The notes beneath the pieces were generated by a model, which saw nothing but the letters and a program-made list of their open reading frames with translations, had not been told where the DNA came from and did no database searches. From Massilia horti (GTDB taxonomy: Bacteria; Pseudomonadota; Gammaproteobacteria; Burkholderiales; Burkholderiaceae_D), in NCBI RefSeq assembly GCF_004614195.1, contig NZ_SPUM01000072.1, forward strand, positions 1 through 50,945: a stretch of DNA of 50,945 bases, read 5' to 3'. A program made the translations under genes and the position numbers. Positions 34,641-44,221 of the stretch are shown here, piece after piece (the first letter of the stretch is position 1; each line of letters starts with the position of its first letter).

Positions 34641-36566
34641 ATGCCCGCAATCCAAGCCAACCGCGAAGTCGCCGTCACCTGCGCCCTCGGGCCGGAGGTT
34701 CTGCTGTTCCAGCGCATGACAGGCACCGAAGCGCTGGGGCGGCTGCCCGAGTACCGGGTGCAGCTCCTGACGGAAAGCGGCGACATCAAGTTCGCCGACG
34801 TGCTTGGCAAACCGATGGGTATCCGCGTGGAGCTCGCGGACGGATCGAAGCGCCACTTCCACGGTGTCGTCACGCGCTTTGCCAGCACCGGCTCGCGCGA
34901 TCAATTCGCGTGCTACGAGGCGACCATCCATCCCTGGCTGTGGCTCCTCACGCGCAGCTCGAACTGCCGTATCTTCCAGGACAAGTCGGTGCTCGACATC
35001 GTCAAGGCAGTGTGCGGCGACGCTGCCTACGGTGGGCTGGTCGACCTGGATGCCGGTTCGTTGTCGGGCACCTACCCGGCCTTGCCGTATTGCGTGCAGT
35101 ACCGCGAGACCGACTTTAACTTTGTCTGCCGCCTGCTTGAGGAAGCGGGCATCTACTTCTATTTCAAACACGACGAGAGCAAACACACCATGGTGCTGGC
35201 CGACTCGTACGGCGCCCACACGGCCAATCCCGGCTACGAAAAGCTCGAATTCCGGGGCGATAACGGCCGCGGCGTGCTGGATCGCGAGGCGGTGTTTGGC
35301 TGGAGCGCGGCCGGCGAAATCCAGCCGAGCAGCTACGCGCTGAACGATTTCGACTTCGAGAAGGCATCGGCCAGCACGGGCGGCGGGTTGCGGGTCAAGT
35401 CGACCATCGCCGCCGCGTTTTCGCAGCAGGCGTTCGAGCAGTACGACTACCCGGGCGGCTATGCCAGTGCCGACGATGGCAACGCGCTGGCGCGGGGAAG
35501 AATGGAGTCGCTGCACGGGCAATGCGAGCAGCTCGTGGGCGATACCAACGCGCGCGGCCTGTGCACCGGCGGACTGTTCACGCTGGCGGAGCATCCGCAT
35601 GCGGACCAGAACCGCGAGTACCTGGTCACCGCCGCCGACTACGTCATCGTGGCCGACGATTACAGAAGCGGTGGGGGCGGCGCTGGGCTCCAGTTCAACT
35701 GCCGCTTTTGCGCGATTGGTACGAAGCACAGCTACCGCGCTCCGCGTCACCTGCGCAAGAGGGTGGTGCGAGGGCCGCAGACCGCCATGGTGGTCGGCAA
35801 GGCGGGTGAGGAGATATGGACCGACAAGTACGGCCGCATCAAGGTGCGGTTCCACTGGGACCGCGATGGCGCGGATGACGAAAACAGCTCGTGCTGGGTG
35901 CGCGTGGCGCAGGCCTGGGCCGGCAAGGGCTGGGGCGTGATGTCGATTCCCCGCATCGGCATGGAAGTGGTGGTCAGCTTCCTCGAGGGCGATCCGGACC
36001 GGCCGCTGGTCACCGGCTGCGTGTACAACGGCGATTCGATGCCGCCATACGCGCTGCCGGGCGAGCAGACCAAATCGGTCATCAGGACCAACAGCTCCAA
36101 GGGCGGGGGCGGCTACAACGAGATCCGCTTCGAGGACAAGAAGAACTCGGAAGAGATTTACGTGCAGGCCGAGAAGGACTTCAACCGCGTGGTCAAGAAC
36201 AACGACACGCTCAAGGTCGGCTTTGAGAAGGCTGACAAGGGCGACCAGACCATCTCGATCAAGAACGACCAGAGCCTGACAGTAGGCCACGACCAGGCGA
36301 TCAAGGTCGACAACAACCAGAGCGTCAAGATCGCGGGCGACCAGAAGGTCAAGGTGGACAAGACGATCGTGATCGAAGCGACCACTTCGATCGAGCTGAA
36401 GGTCGGCTCGAGCAGCATCAAGCTGGAACCGGCCAAGGTGACGATCAAGTCGCCCGAGATCGCGATCGCGGCCGACGGCAACGCCGAGTTCAAGGCCGGC
36501 GCGATGATGACGGTGAAGTCGGGAGCGGTGATGACGATCGAAGGCTCGCTGGTCAAGATCAACTGA
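34641..36566 (+). CDS. vgrG: T6SS spike protein VgrG (TssI)
   Basis: The 641-residue spike trimer subunit is built like phage gp27 and gp5. Residues 1 to about 370 form the gp27-like base (LPEYRVQLLTESGDIKFADVLG in parts). An OB-fold follows (YGRIKVRFHWDRDG and SCWVRVAQAWAGKGWG), and then a beta-helix needle with short repeats such as DNNQSVKIAGDQKVKVDK. The protein ends with the needle, so it is not an evolved VgrG with a toxin tail. Cargo must attach through DUF4280 or Hcp. Confidence 0.96.
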   Translation: MPAIQANREVAVTCALGPEVLLFQRMTGTEALGRLPEYRVQLLTESGDIKFADVLGKPMGIRVELADGSKRHFHGVVTRFASTGSRDQFACYEATIHPWLWLLTRSSNCRIFQDKSVLDIVKAVCGDAAYGGLVDLDAGSLSGTYPALPYCVQYRETDFNFVCRLLEEAGIYFYFKHDESKHTMVLADSYGAHTANPGYEKLEFRGDNGRGVLDREAVFGWSAAGEIQPSSYALNDFDFEKASASTGGGLRVKSTIAAAFSQQAFEQYDYPGGYASADDGNALARGRMESLHGQCEQLVGDTNARGLCTGGLFTLAEHPHADQNREYLVTAADYVIVADDYRSGGGGAGLQFNCRFCAIGTKHSYRAPRHLRKRVVRGPQTAMVVGKAGEEIWTDKYGRIKVRFHWDRDGADDENSSCWVRVAQAWAGKGWGVMSIPRIGMEVVVSFLEGDPDRPLVTGCVYNGDSMPPYALPGEQTKSVIRTNSSKGGGGYNEIRFEDKKNSEEIYVQAEKDFNRVVKNNDTLKVGFEKADKGDQTISIKNDQSLTVGHDQAIKVDNNQSVKIAGDQKVKVDKTIVIEATTSIELKVGSSSIKLEPAKVTIKSPEIAIAADGNAEFKAGAMMTVKSGAVMTIEGSLVKIN

Positions 36567-36656
36567 GGCCGGTGTTGTTTTATTAACTTGATGCCGTGAC
36601 TTTTGGGTAGCGCTACGTATAATATTTTTAACGAAAATCAAGAAGCTCGACCGCCG

Positions 36657-38018
36657 ATGCCATTGACTCTTCGGATCCAGTCCTACCGCAAGCAAGCGCT
36701 TGACGCGGCAGTGGAACGGCGTTTCGACCGGCTGGGCGGCACTATCGGCCGCGCGTCGGAGAGCGACTTGCATCTGCCCGATCCGGCCAAGTACATCTCG
36801 CGCACGCACGCCAGGATCGATTACGTCGACGGGCGTTTCACGCTGGTCGACCTGGGCAGCAACCCAAGCTGGGTCAATGACCAGCCGCTGGGCACCGGCA
36901 AATCCGCCGTGCTGGCCGATGGCGACCGGCTGACGGTTGGCGATTACGTGCTGGAGGTCGCGGTGGACGAGGCGCCTCCTGCGCCGGTACCGTTGTTCGC
37001 GCCCGGGCATCCGTTCGACCAGCCCACCCAGCCTGAACCCGAGTACGTGACGCCGGTGGATCCCCTGTCTGGCGCCAGCATTCTCGATACCGGCGCGGAC
37101 CTTGCGGCGCCAGGCGCGTACGATCCGCTTGGGCTCAACCTGCTGGGCCAGGAAGATGCCGCTGCCGGCCCTGATGGGTATCGCGGTTCGGAGCCGGACC
37201 ATGTGCCGCCGCAGCACGCCGCGTTCGGCGCGGCCGCCGATCCGCCGCCCACAGCAGTCGAAGAGATTCCGCCCGTGGCGCCGCCCGCCGTCCCGGCCGG
37301 CCAGTTCCTCATCCCCGACGATTACGATCCGCTGGCGGACCTGCTGGCGCCGCGCGCGCAGCCCGCCATTCCGGCGCCGATCGACGTGCCGAAGGCGACG
37401 GCGACTCCCGCGACTGACGGCGACAGCGAGCTGATTCAGGCGCTACTGCGCGGACTGGGCGTGCCTGACCTCGAACTTGACCGCCCTCCCGCGCAAACAG
37501 CGGAGCTGGTCGGCGCCATGCTGCGCGAAGCGACGGCCGGCACGATGGCGGTGCTGCTGGCGCGCGCCATGACCAAGCGCGAAAGCCGGCTCGAACTCAC
37601 CGTGCTTGGCGCCCAGGCCAACAATCCGCTCAAGTTCTTCCCGGACGCGGAAAGTGCCCTGGCCCAGATGCTGACCAATGCCATGGCTGGCTACATGGCA
37701 CCAAGCAAGGCATACGCGAGCGCATTCGACGACCTCAAGGCCCATGAAATGGCGGTCATCGCCGGCATGCGCGCGGCGCTGGCCGGAGTGCTGGCGCGCT
37801 TCGATCCGGCGCTGGTCGAACGGGGAATGGAGCCGGAGGGCGTGATGGACAAGATGCTTTCCTCCAGCCGCAAGGCCAAGCTGTGGGACAGGATGGTCGA
37901 GCTGTACGGCGAGATCGTGCGCGAGGCCGAAGACGACTTCCAGCGCCTGTTCGGGGAGCGCTTCTCGGCCGCCTACGAGGACCAGATCGCACGCCTGAAC
38001 CAAAAAACGGATAAGTGA
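36657..38018 (+). CDS. fha: T6SS FHA-domain protein (TagH/Fha)
   Basis: This is a 453-residue regulator of T6SS assembly. The N-terminal FHA domain, about residues 8-100, has the phospho-threonine-binding residues in GR (31-32), SRTH (48-51) and SNPSWVN (68-74). A Pro/Ala-rich linker spans about 105-255. The C-terminal TagH/VasC-type domain lies at about 260-453 (VGAMLREATAGTMAVLLARA and LKFFPDAESALAQML). In other bacteria Fha is recruited by kinase-phosphorylated TssL or phosphorylated itself by PpkA. Here the nearby kinase gene is broken. The start at 36657 is the first ATG before homology. Confidence 0.92.
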   Translation: MPLTLRIQSYRKQALDAAVERRFDRLGGTIGRASESDLHLPDPAKYISRTHARIDYVDGRFTLVDLGSNPSWVNDQPLGTGKSAVLADGDRLTVGDYVLEVAVDEAPPAPVPLFAPGHPFDQPTQPEPEYVTPVDPLSGASILDTGADLAAPGAYDPLGLNLLGQEDAAAGPDGYRGSEPDHVPPQHAAFGAAADPPPTAVEEIPPVAPPAVPAGQFLIPDDYDPLADLLAPRAQPAIPAPIDVPKATATPATDGDSELIQALLRGLGVPDLELDRPPAQTAELVGAMLREATAGTMAVLLARAMTKRESRLELTVLGAQANNPLKFFPDAESALAQMLTNAMAGYMAPSKAYASAFDDLKAHEMAVIAGMRAALAGVLARFDPALVERGMEPEGVMDKMLSSSRKAKLWDRMVELYGEIVREAEDDFQRLFGERFSAAYEDQIARLNQKTDK

Positions 38019-38024
38019 GGGATC

Positions 38025-39356
38025 ATGTCGTGGAATCGTAAAGTGGTGTGGTCCGAGGGAATGCTGCTGCAACCCCAGCACCTGCAGCAGCACGACCGCT
38101 ACCTGCAGGCGCAGCTGGAGGCGCGCGTGGCGCTGTTGCGGTCATATGCGTGGGGCTTTTCGTCGTTGAAGGTCGACGAGCAGATGCTCGCCTTCGGCAA
38201 GCTAGCGCTGCACTCATGCAGCGGCGTGCTGCCGGACGGGACGCCGTTTGTCCTGCCGCAGGACGACGACCTGCCGCTGCCGCTCGACATTCCCGAGGAC
38301 GCGCGCAACGTGCTGGTGGTGCTGGCGCTGCCGCTGCGCCGTCCCGGCGTGCCCGAGACGGCCGACAGCCAGGCGGCGGATAACTATGCGCGCTACCGCC
38401 CGGTCGATCACGAGGCCCTGGACAGCAATGGCCTGGACAACAGCGCGCTCATGCAGGTGGGCCAGTTGCGGGTGCGCCTGGCGCTCGAGCCTGACGTCGC
38501 CAACGCCTACGCCTGCCTGGGCGTGGCGCGTGTGCTCGAACGGCGCCCGGACAACCGGCTGGTGCTCGATCCGGACTACTGCCCGCCGTGCCTCGATTTT
38601 CGCGTGGCGCCCAGGCTGTCGATGTTTGCCGACGAACTGACTGGCCTGCTGCAGCAGCGCGGCCAGTTGCTGGCGGGCCGCCTGTCGCAGCCGGGCGCCG
38701 CGGGTGCTGCCGAGATCGCGGACTTCCTGCTTCTGCAATTGGTGAACCGCGCCGAGCCGCTGTTCGGCCACCTGGGTTCCATGAGCGGGCTGCACCCGGA
38801 AGAGCTGTACCGCGAGATGGTCGCCCTGGCCGGTGAGCTGGCCACGTTCGGCGCCGGCGGCAAACGCGCAACGCAGTATCCGGCCTACCGCCACGACCAC
38901 TTGCGCGAATCGTTCCAGCCGGTGATTGACCACCTGCGCGAGGCGCTGTCGGCGGTGCTCGACACGCACGCGGTGCCGATTCCGCTGGAAGAGCGCCAGT
39001 TCGGCATCCGGGTGGCGGTGATGCGTGATCCGGAGCTGATCCGGTCTGCGACCTTCGTGCTGGCGGTGACCGCGCACATGGCGCCGGACGGCGTCAGGAC
39101 CGGATTCCCGCGCCAGGTGAAGATCGGTTCGATCGAAAAGATCCGCGATCTCGTCAACCTGCAGCTGCCCGGCATAGGTTTGCGGCCGCTGCCGGTGGCG
39201 CCGCGCCAACTGCCGTTCCACGCGGGGTACACCTATTTTGAGCTGGACAGGAACAGCGAGTACTGGGCGCCGCTGGCGTCGTCTGCCGGCTTTGCGATGC
39301 ACATCGCGGGCGAGTTCCCGGGGCTGCAGATGGAATTTTGGGCGATTCGAAAGTAA
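38025..39356 (+). CDS. tssK: T6SS baseplate-membrane connector TssK
   Basis: The 443-residue TssK trimer joins the baseplate to the membrane complex. It has the family start WNRKVVWSEGMLLQPQHLQQ (core of the first 20 residues), the DRYLQAQLEAR segment, and the C-terminal domain with QLPFHAGYTYFELDRNSEYW. Length is as expected. It follows fha by 6 bp and precedes tssL by 3 bp. Confidence 0.96.
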   Translation: MSWNRKVVWSEGMLLQPQHLQQHDRYLQAQLEARVALLRSYAWGFSSLKVDEQMLAFGKLALHSCSGVLPDGTPFVLPQDDDLPLPLDIPEDARNVLVVLALPLRRPGVPETADSQAADNYARYRPVDHEALDSNGLDNSALMQVGQLRVRLALEPDVANAYACLGVARVLERRPDNRLVLDPDYCPPCLDFRVAPRLSMFADELTGLLQQRGQLLAGRLSQPGAAGAAEIADFLLLQLVNRAEPLFGHLGSMSGLHPEELYREMVALAGELATFGAGGKRATQYPAYRHDHLRESFQPVIDHLREALSAVLDTHAVPIPLEERQFGIRVAVMRDPELIRSATFVLAVTAHMAPDGVRTGFPRQVKIGSIEKIRDLVNLQLPGIGLRPLPVAPRQLPFHAGYTYFELDRNSEYWAPLASSAGFAMHIAGEFPGLQMEFWAIRK

Positions 39357-39359
39357 GCC

Positions 39360-40679
39360 GTGAGCCAAGACCAGCCACCGGGCGCGCAGCCCGACAGCGA
39401 CCGAACCATTCTGGTGCCCACGCCGGGCAGGAGGCGTGCGGCCGCGAGTCCGGCGCCTGGCGGGCCGGCGGCGGGTCAGCCAGCCGTGGCGGCCACGCCC
39501 CGGGGCCAGAGCGCCGCGCTGCCGTGCACAAGCGGCGTCAATCCGCTGGTTGCCGCGGCCAACCCGCTGCTCGACCTGGTGGTGCCGCTGCGCGTGATGG
39601 CGAGCCATGCGGACGTGGAGGGACTGCGCCAGCAACTGGTGGGCGCGATCAAAAAGTTTGAAGCCGACGCTAGAGCCGCGATGATCGACTTTGAAGCGGT
39701 GGCGGCCGCGCGCTATGCATTGTGTACGCTGCTGGACGAAACCATTTCGAGCACGCCGTGGGGCGCGGGCGGGGTATGGGCGAGCCGCAGCCTGCTGGTC
39801 GCCTTTCATAACGAGGCGTTTGGCGGCGAAAAATTCTTTGTGATCCTGCAGCGGCTGTGCCAGGACCCGCGCGCCAACCTGCATGTGCTGGAGCTGTTCT
39901 ATGTGTGCCTTGCGCTCGGCCTGGAGGGGCGCTACCGGGTGCTCGACGGGGGACGGGGCCAGCTCGATGTCCTGCGTGAACGCCTGCAGCAGCTCATCGC
40001 AAAGGAGCGCGGGGCATTTGAGGCCGAACTGTCGCCGCACTGGAAAGGCGCAGGCCGCACAGGCAGCTCGCTGCGCAAATTTGTCCCGCTCTGGATCATT
40101 GCCGGCGTGGCGGCGCTGGTGCTGCTGGCGCTGCATCTGGCCTTCTCCTTCTCCCTGAACCGTAAGTCCGACCCGGTGTATGCGGCGCTGCAGCGCATTG
40201 CGGTGGCCGCGCCGCTGGCAACGACACGACCGAAGCCGGAGGTTCCGGCCCAGCCCCGCCTGTCAAAGTGGCTGCAGCAGGATATCGAACGCGCTCTGGT
40301 GGGCGTGACCGAAACCGCCGACCGCTCGACCGTCACCCTGCACGGTGACGGCGTATTCGCGTCCGGCCGTGCGGAAGTGATCGATGCCTTCGAGCCGCTT
40401 CTGGGACGCATCGGCGAGGCACTGCGCACCGTTCCCGGCAAGGTGCTGGTGATCGGGCATACCGACGACGTGCCGAGCGCTTCCGCGCAATTCCCGTCGA
40501 ACTGGGCGCTGTCCAAGGCGCGCGCCGCCGCCGTCGTGGACCTGCTGGCGCGCCGTGCCGGCCCCGCCTCGCGTTATGCAATCGAGGGAAGGGGCGAGAC
40601 CGAGCCGCTGGTGCCCAACACCAGCGCGGCCAACCGGGCCCGCAACCGTCGGGTCGTCATCATCCTGCTAACCCAATGA
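39360..40679 (+). CDS. tssL: T6SS membrane protein TssL with OmpA domain
   Basis: This 439-residue evolved TssL has four parts. The cytoplasmic N-terminal tail carries DRTILVPTPG, with Thr16 a candidate phospho-site like the one known in Agrobacterium TssL. A DotU domain spans about residues 55-225 (NPLLDLVVPLRVM and YALCTLLDETISSTPWG). One transmembrane helix lies at about 243-265 (LWIIAGVAALVLLALHLAF). A periplasmic OmpA-like peptidoglycan-binding domain occupies the C-terminus (VLVIGHTDDVPS and NRARNRRVVI). It starts with GTG and overlaps tssM by ATGA. Confidence 0.95.
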   Translation: MSQDQPPGAQPDSDRTILVPTPGRRRAAASPAPGGPAAGQPAVAATPRGQSAALPCTSGVNPLVAAANPLLDLVVPLRVMASHADVEGLRQQLVGAIKKFEADARAAMIDFEAVAAARYALCTLLDETISSTPWGAGGVWASRSLLVAFHNEAFGGEKFFVILQRLCQDPRANLHVLELFYVCLALGLEGRYRVLDGGRGQLDVLRERLQQLIAKERGAFEAELSPHWKGAGRTGSSLRKFVPLWIIAGVAALVLLALHLAFSFSLNRKSDPVYAALQRIAVAAPLATTRPKPEVPAQPRLSKWLQQDIERALVGVTETADRSTVTLHGDGVFASGRAEVIDAFEPLLGRIGEALRTVPGKVLVIGHTDDVPSASAQFPSNWALSKARAAAVVDLLARRAGPASRYAIEGRGETEPLVPNTSAANRARNRRVVIILLTQ

Positions 40680-43600
40680 AAAAGCTGTTTGCCTGGCTGA
40701 TCAAGCCGCCCGTGCTGTCGCTCCTCGGCGTGCTGGTGCTGTCGCTGCTGGTATGGTTCGAGGCGCCGCTGTTCGCCTTCGACGGCAAGGCGCCGTTTGC
40801 GTCAACCCGTTCGCGATGGATCCTGATCACGTTGCTGTTCCTGGGCTGGGCCGGCTGGTTCGGATGGAAGTGGCTGCGCGCGCGGCTGGCCAACCTGCGT
40901 CTGGCGCGCGGCGTGGCGGAGAACGAGGCGCCGGCCCCGCTCCCGGGCGAAGCCGAGGCGCAGGCGGAGGCCGAGCAGCTCGCGCGCCGCATGCAGGAAG
41001 CGATGGCGATTTTGCGCAAGGCCCGCCTGGGCGGCAGGAAGGGCGGCTGGCACCAGCTGCCATGGTACATGTTCGTCGGGGCGCCCGGCAGCGGCAAGAC
41101 CACCGCGCTGATGCACTCGGGCCTCAAGTTCCCGCTGGCCGACGCGCTGGGCAAGACGGCGCTGGGCGGCGTGGGCGGCACGCGCAATTGCGACTGGTGG
41201 TTCACGGACGAAGCGGTGCTGCTGGACACGGCAGGCCGCTACACGACGCAGGACAGCTACGCCGAGGTCGACAAGGCCGCATGGGGCAGCTTTTTGCGGC
41301 TGCTCTCGCGCAACCGGCCACGCCGTCCGGTCAACGGCGTGATCGTCGCGTTGCCGGTGGCGGACCTGCTGCAGCAGAGCGAGGCCGAGCGCCGCACGCA
41401 GGCGCTGGCGATCCGTGCGCGCATCAAGGAACTGCATGACGAACTGGGGATCCGGTTCCCGATTTACGTGATCGTCACCAAATGCGACCTGTTAGCCGGC
41501 TTTATCGAGTTCTTCGACAATCTGGGGCGCGACGAGCGCAGCCAGGTCTGGGGCGTGACCTTCCCGCCGGCCGCGCCGCAGGCGGTGGGGGAGACCCTGC
41601 AGCGCTTCGCGCCTGAATTTGCGGCACTGGAGCAGCAGCTGCACGCCCGTCTTTTGGATCGCATGCAGGAGGAGCGCGACTTGCAGCGGCGCGCGCTGAT
41701 CTACAACTTCCCGCAGCAGTTCGCCGCGCTCGCGGATCCGCTGCAAGGCTTCCTGAACGAGGTGTTCGGCGTCACGGCGTACGAGGAGCCGGCGCTGCTG
41801 CGCGGGGTCTACTTTACCAGCGGTACCCAGGAAGGCAGCCCGATCGACCGCGTGATGTCGTCGCTTGCGGCCGGCTTCGGACTGGACCGCAAGGTGCTGC
41901 CGCCGAACGCTTTTGGCGGACGCAGCTACTTCATCACCCGCCTGCTGCGCGAAGTGATCTTCCCCGAAAGCGAGCTGGCCGGGGCCAATCTCAGGCTGGA
42001 GCGCAACCGGCGTTACCTGCAGTGGACGGCGATCGGGCTGGCTGCGGTATTGCTGATTACAGTTACCGCTGGCCTGGTCGTCAGCCACGCCAACAACCAG
42101 GAATATGTCGACGACGTGGCCGCGCGCGCGGGCGATGCGGCCAGGCTTGCGCGCGCCGTGCCCGACGATCCGTCGCCGCTGGCCGTGCTGCCGCTGCTGG
42201 AGGTCCTGCGCGATATACCGGGGGGCTACCAGTATCTCGGCCACGACGTTCCCTTGAAAATGCGCTTTGGCCTGTACCAGGGGGACAAGCTGGGCGAGGG
42301 CGCGGTTGGCGCCTATCACAAGGCGCTGGCGCAGGCCTTGATGCCAAGGATAGTCGGCCGCATGGAAGACGAGTTGCGCCGCGGCGGCTCGAACAACATG
42401 GACTACCTGTACGAGCTGCTGCGGGTCTACCTGATGCTCGGACAGCGCAGCCATCTCGAGCCGGAGGCGGTACAGGCATGGATCGACCTGGACTGGCAGC
42501 GCAACCTGCCCGCGGCCAACGAGGCGCAACGCCAGGCGCTGTCGCGCCACGCGGCTGCGCTGCTGGCCGACGATACCGCGTCGGCGCCGCAGCTCGACGC
42601 AGGCCTGGTCAGCCAGACCCGCCTGGCGCTGGCGCGCATGCCGATGGGTGAGCGGGTGTATAACCGCGTTCGTCACGCGCTGGCGCAGTCCCATTTGCCG
42701 GAATTCGACGTGGCCTCCAATGCCGGGCGCGATGCGCCGCTGGTGCTTGTGCGCCAGAGCGGCCAGCCGCTCACGCGCGGCATCCCCGGCATGTACACCG
42801 TGGCAGGCTACAAGATGTTCTTCGCCCAGCTTGACCTGGCGATCGCCGATGTGGCGAAGGACAATTGGGTGCTCGACCGGCGCGAAGCGGTGACGGACCT
42901 GGATGACGCGGCGCAGATCAAGGCCGCGGTCACGCAGCTGTACTACGACGACTACATCCGGCAGTGGGATGCGCTGCTGGCCGACGTGGTGCTGGCGCCG
43001 TCGACCGGTCTTGACCAGGCCGCGCGGTCGGCCAGGCTGTTGTCCGGGCCCGAATCGCCCCTGCGCAAATTCCTGTTGGCCGCCGCGCGCGAGACGACGC
43101 TTGAGAAGGTGGCGCAGCCCAAGTCGGGAGTGGAGCTGGCGAGCGGCGCGGTCAAGGACCTGCGCGACGCGGCTCGGCGGCGGCTGGAAGCGGCACTGGG
43201 CGATGTCCCGGTGGCGCAGCAGGCAGCCAAGGCGCCGCGCAACCCGGTCGATGCCCATTTCGACGCTCTGCATAAACTGGTCGCCGTGGGGCCTGCGGCG
43301 GGCGGTGCAGCGGCTGCGAGCGGGCTGGACCAGTTGCTTGGCAAACTGAAGGACGTGGCCACCTTCTTTGAAGCGGCCAATGCCGCAAAGAGCGCGGGCG
43401 CGCCGCCCCCGCCGGCCGATGCACTGCTCCAGCTTAAACGCGATGCCCTCGAGCTGCCGGCACCGCTGGACACACTGGTCAAGGGCATCGACAGCAACGC
43501 GGCCGGCCTCACACAGGGCAGCGAGCGCGCCCGAATCGATTCACTCTGGACCGCGATGGCCGGTCCGTTCTGCCGGCGCGCCATCGCCGGCCGCTATCCC

Positions 43601-44221
43601 CTGGTGCGCGGCGTGGCACAGGAGGTGACTCCGGATGACTTCGGCCGCTTCTTCGGGCCGGGCGGAATGATGGACGACTTCTTCCAGAAGAACCTGCAGG
43701 TGTATGTGGATACCGGTGGCGCGCGCTGGCGCTGGCGCACGGTGAACGGCGTCTCGCTCGGGCTGCCGCAGGAGGTGCTGGACGACTTCCAGCGTGCCGC
43801 GACGGTGCGCGACCGGTATTTCGCGGCCGGCGGCCAGCAGGCATCGATGCGTTTCGACCTGAAGGTGGCCGCGAGCGATCCTGCGATTACCAAACTGGGC
43901 CTGGACATCGACGGCCAGCCGCTGGCCTGGGCGCCGGGCGGGCCAGCACGGTCCACCACTTTCCAGGTCCCGAGCGGGAAGGGCGTGAACCAAGTGCACC
44001 TTGAGCTGGCGCCGTCCGCGGACCTGAGGACTGAAGGGCCGTGGGCCTGGATGCGCATGCTCGACAAGGGTGTGCTGGAGAGCGCGCCGCAGGCGGAGCG
44101 CTTCCGGCTCACCTATGACATCGACGGGCGCAAGGTCGTATTCGACCTGGTTGCGAGCAGTGTCAATAATGCCTTCCGGCGCGAGGCGCTGGAGCAGTTC
44201 CGGTGCCGCGAACACCTGTGA
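40676..44221 (+). CDS. tssM: T6SS membrane core protein TssM (IcmF/VasK)
   Basis: The 1181-residue protein spans the inner membrane and periplasm. Two N-terminal helices (about residues 12-28 and 47-65) are followed by a cytoplasmic GTPase-like domain with Walker A GAPGSGKT at 135-142. A third helix lies at about 447-466 (WTAIGLAAVLLITVTAG). The large periplasmic part ends with the IcmF C-terminal beta domain. TssM normally docks to the TssJ lipoprotein, but no tssJ is present in this locus. It overlaps tssL at the start and tagF at the end. Confidence 0.96.
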   Translation: MKKLFAWLIKPPVLSLLGVLVLSLLVWFEAPLFAFDGKAPFASTRSRWILITLLFLGWAGWFGWKWLRARLANLRLARGVAENEAPAPLPGEAEAQAEAEQLARRMQEAMAILRKARLGGRKGGWHQLPWYMFVGAPGSGKTTALMHSGLKFPLADALGKTALGGVGGTRNCDWWFTDEAVLLDTAGRYTTQDSYAEVDKAAWGSFLRLLSRNRPRRPVNGVIVALPVADLLQQSEAERRTQALAIRARIKELHDELGIRFPIYVIVTKCDLLAGFIEFFDNLGRDERSQVWGVTFPPAAPQAVGETLQRFAPEFAALEQQLHARLLDRMQEERDLQRRALIYNFPQQFAALADPLQGFLNEVFGVTAYEEPALLRGVYFTSGTQEGSPIDRVMSSLAAGFGLDRKVLPPNAFGGRSYFITRLLREVIFPESELAGANLRLERNRRYLQWTAIGLAAVLLITVTAGLVVSHANNQEYVDDVAARAGDAARLARAVPDDPSPLAVLPLLEVLRDIPGGYQYLGHDVPLKMRFGLYQGDKLGEGAVGAYHKALAQALMPRIVGRMEDELRRGGSNNMDYLYELLRVYLMLGQRSHLEPEAVQAWIDLDWQRNLPAANEAQRQALSRHAAALLADDTASAPQLDAGLVSQTRLALARMPMGERVYNRVRHALAQSHLPEFDVASNAGRDAPLVLVRQSGQPLTRGIPGMYTVAGYKMFFAQLDLAIADVAKDNWVLDRREAVTDLDDAAQIKAAVTQLYYDDYIRQWDALLADVVLAPSTGLDQAARSARLLSGPESPLRKFLLAAARETTLEKVAQPKSGVELASGAVKDLRDAARRRLEAALGDVPVAQQAAKAPRNPVDAHFDALHKLVAVGPAAGGAAAASGLDQLLGKLKDVATFFEAANAAKSAGAPPPPADALLQLKRDALELPAPLDTLVKGIDSNAAGLTQGSERARIDSLWTAMAGPFCRRAIAGRYPLVRGVAQEVTPDDFGRFFGPGGMMDDFFQKNLQVYVDTGGARWRWRTVNGVSLGLPQEVLDDFQRAATVRDRYFAAGGQQASMRFDLKVAASDPAITKLGLDIDGQPLAWAPGGPARSTTFQVPSGKGVNQVHLELAPSADLRTEGPWAWMRMLDKGVLESAPQAERFRLTYDIDGRKVVFDLVASSVNNAFRREALEQFRCREHL

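Noticed and set aside
34233..37217. A 994-codon open frame on the minus strand across vgrG and fha
   Set aside because: It lies opposite well-recognised genes, has low-complexity Arg/His/Ala-rich composition and matches no family. Long antisense frames are expected at this GC content.
38214..40136. A 640-codon minus-strand frame opposite tssK and tssL
   Set aside because: It crosses two certain genes and has biased His/Arg/Gln composition.
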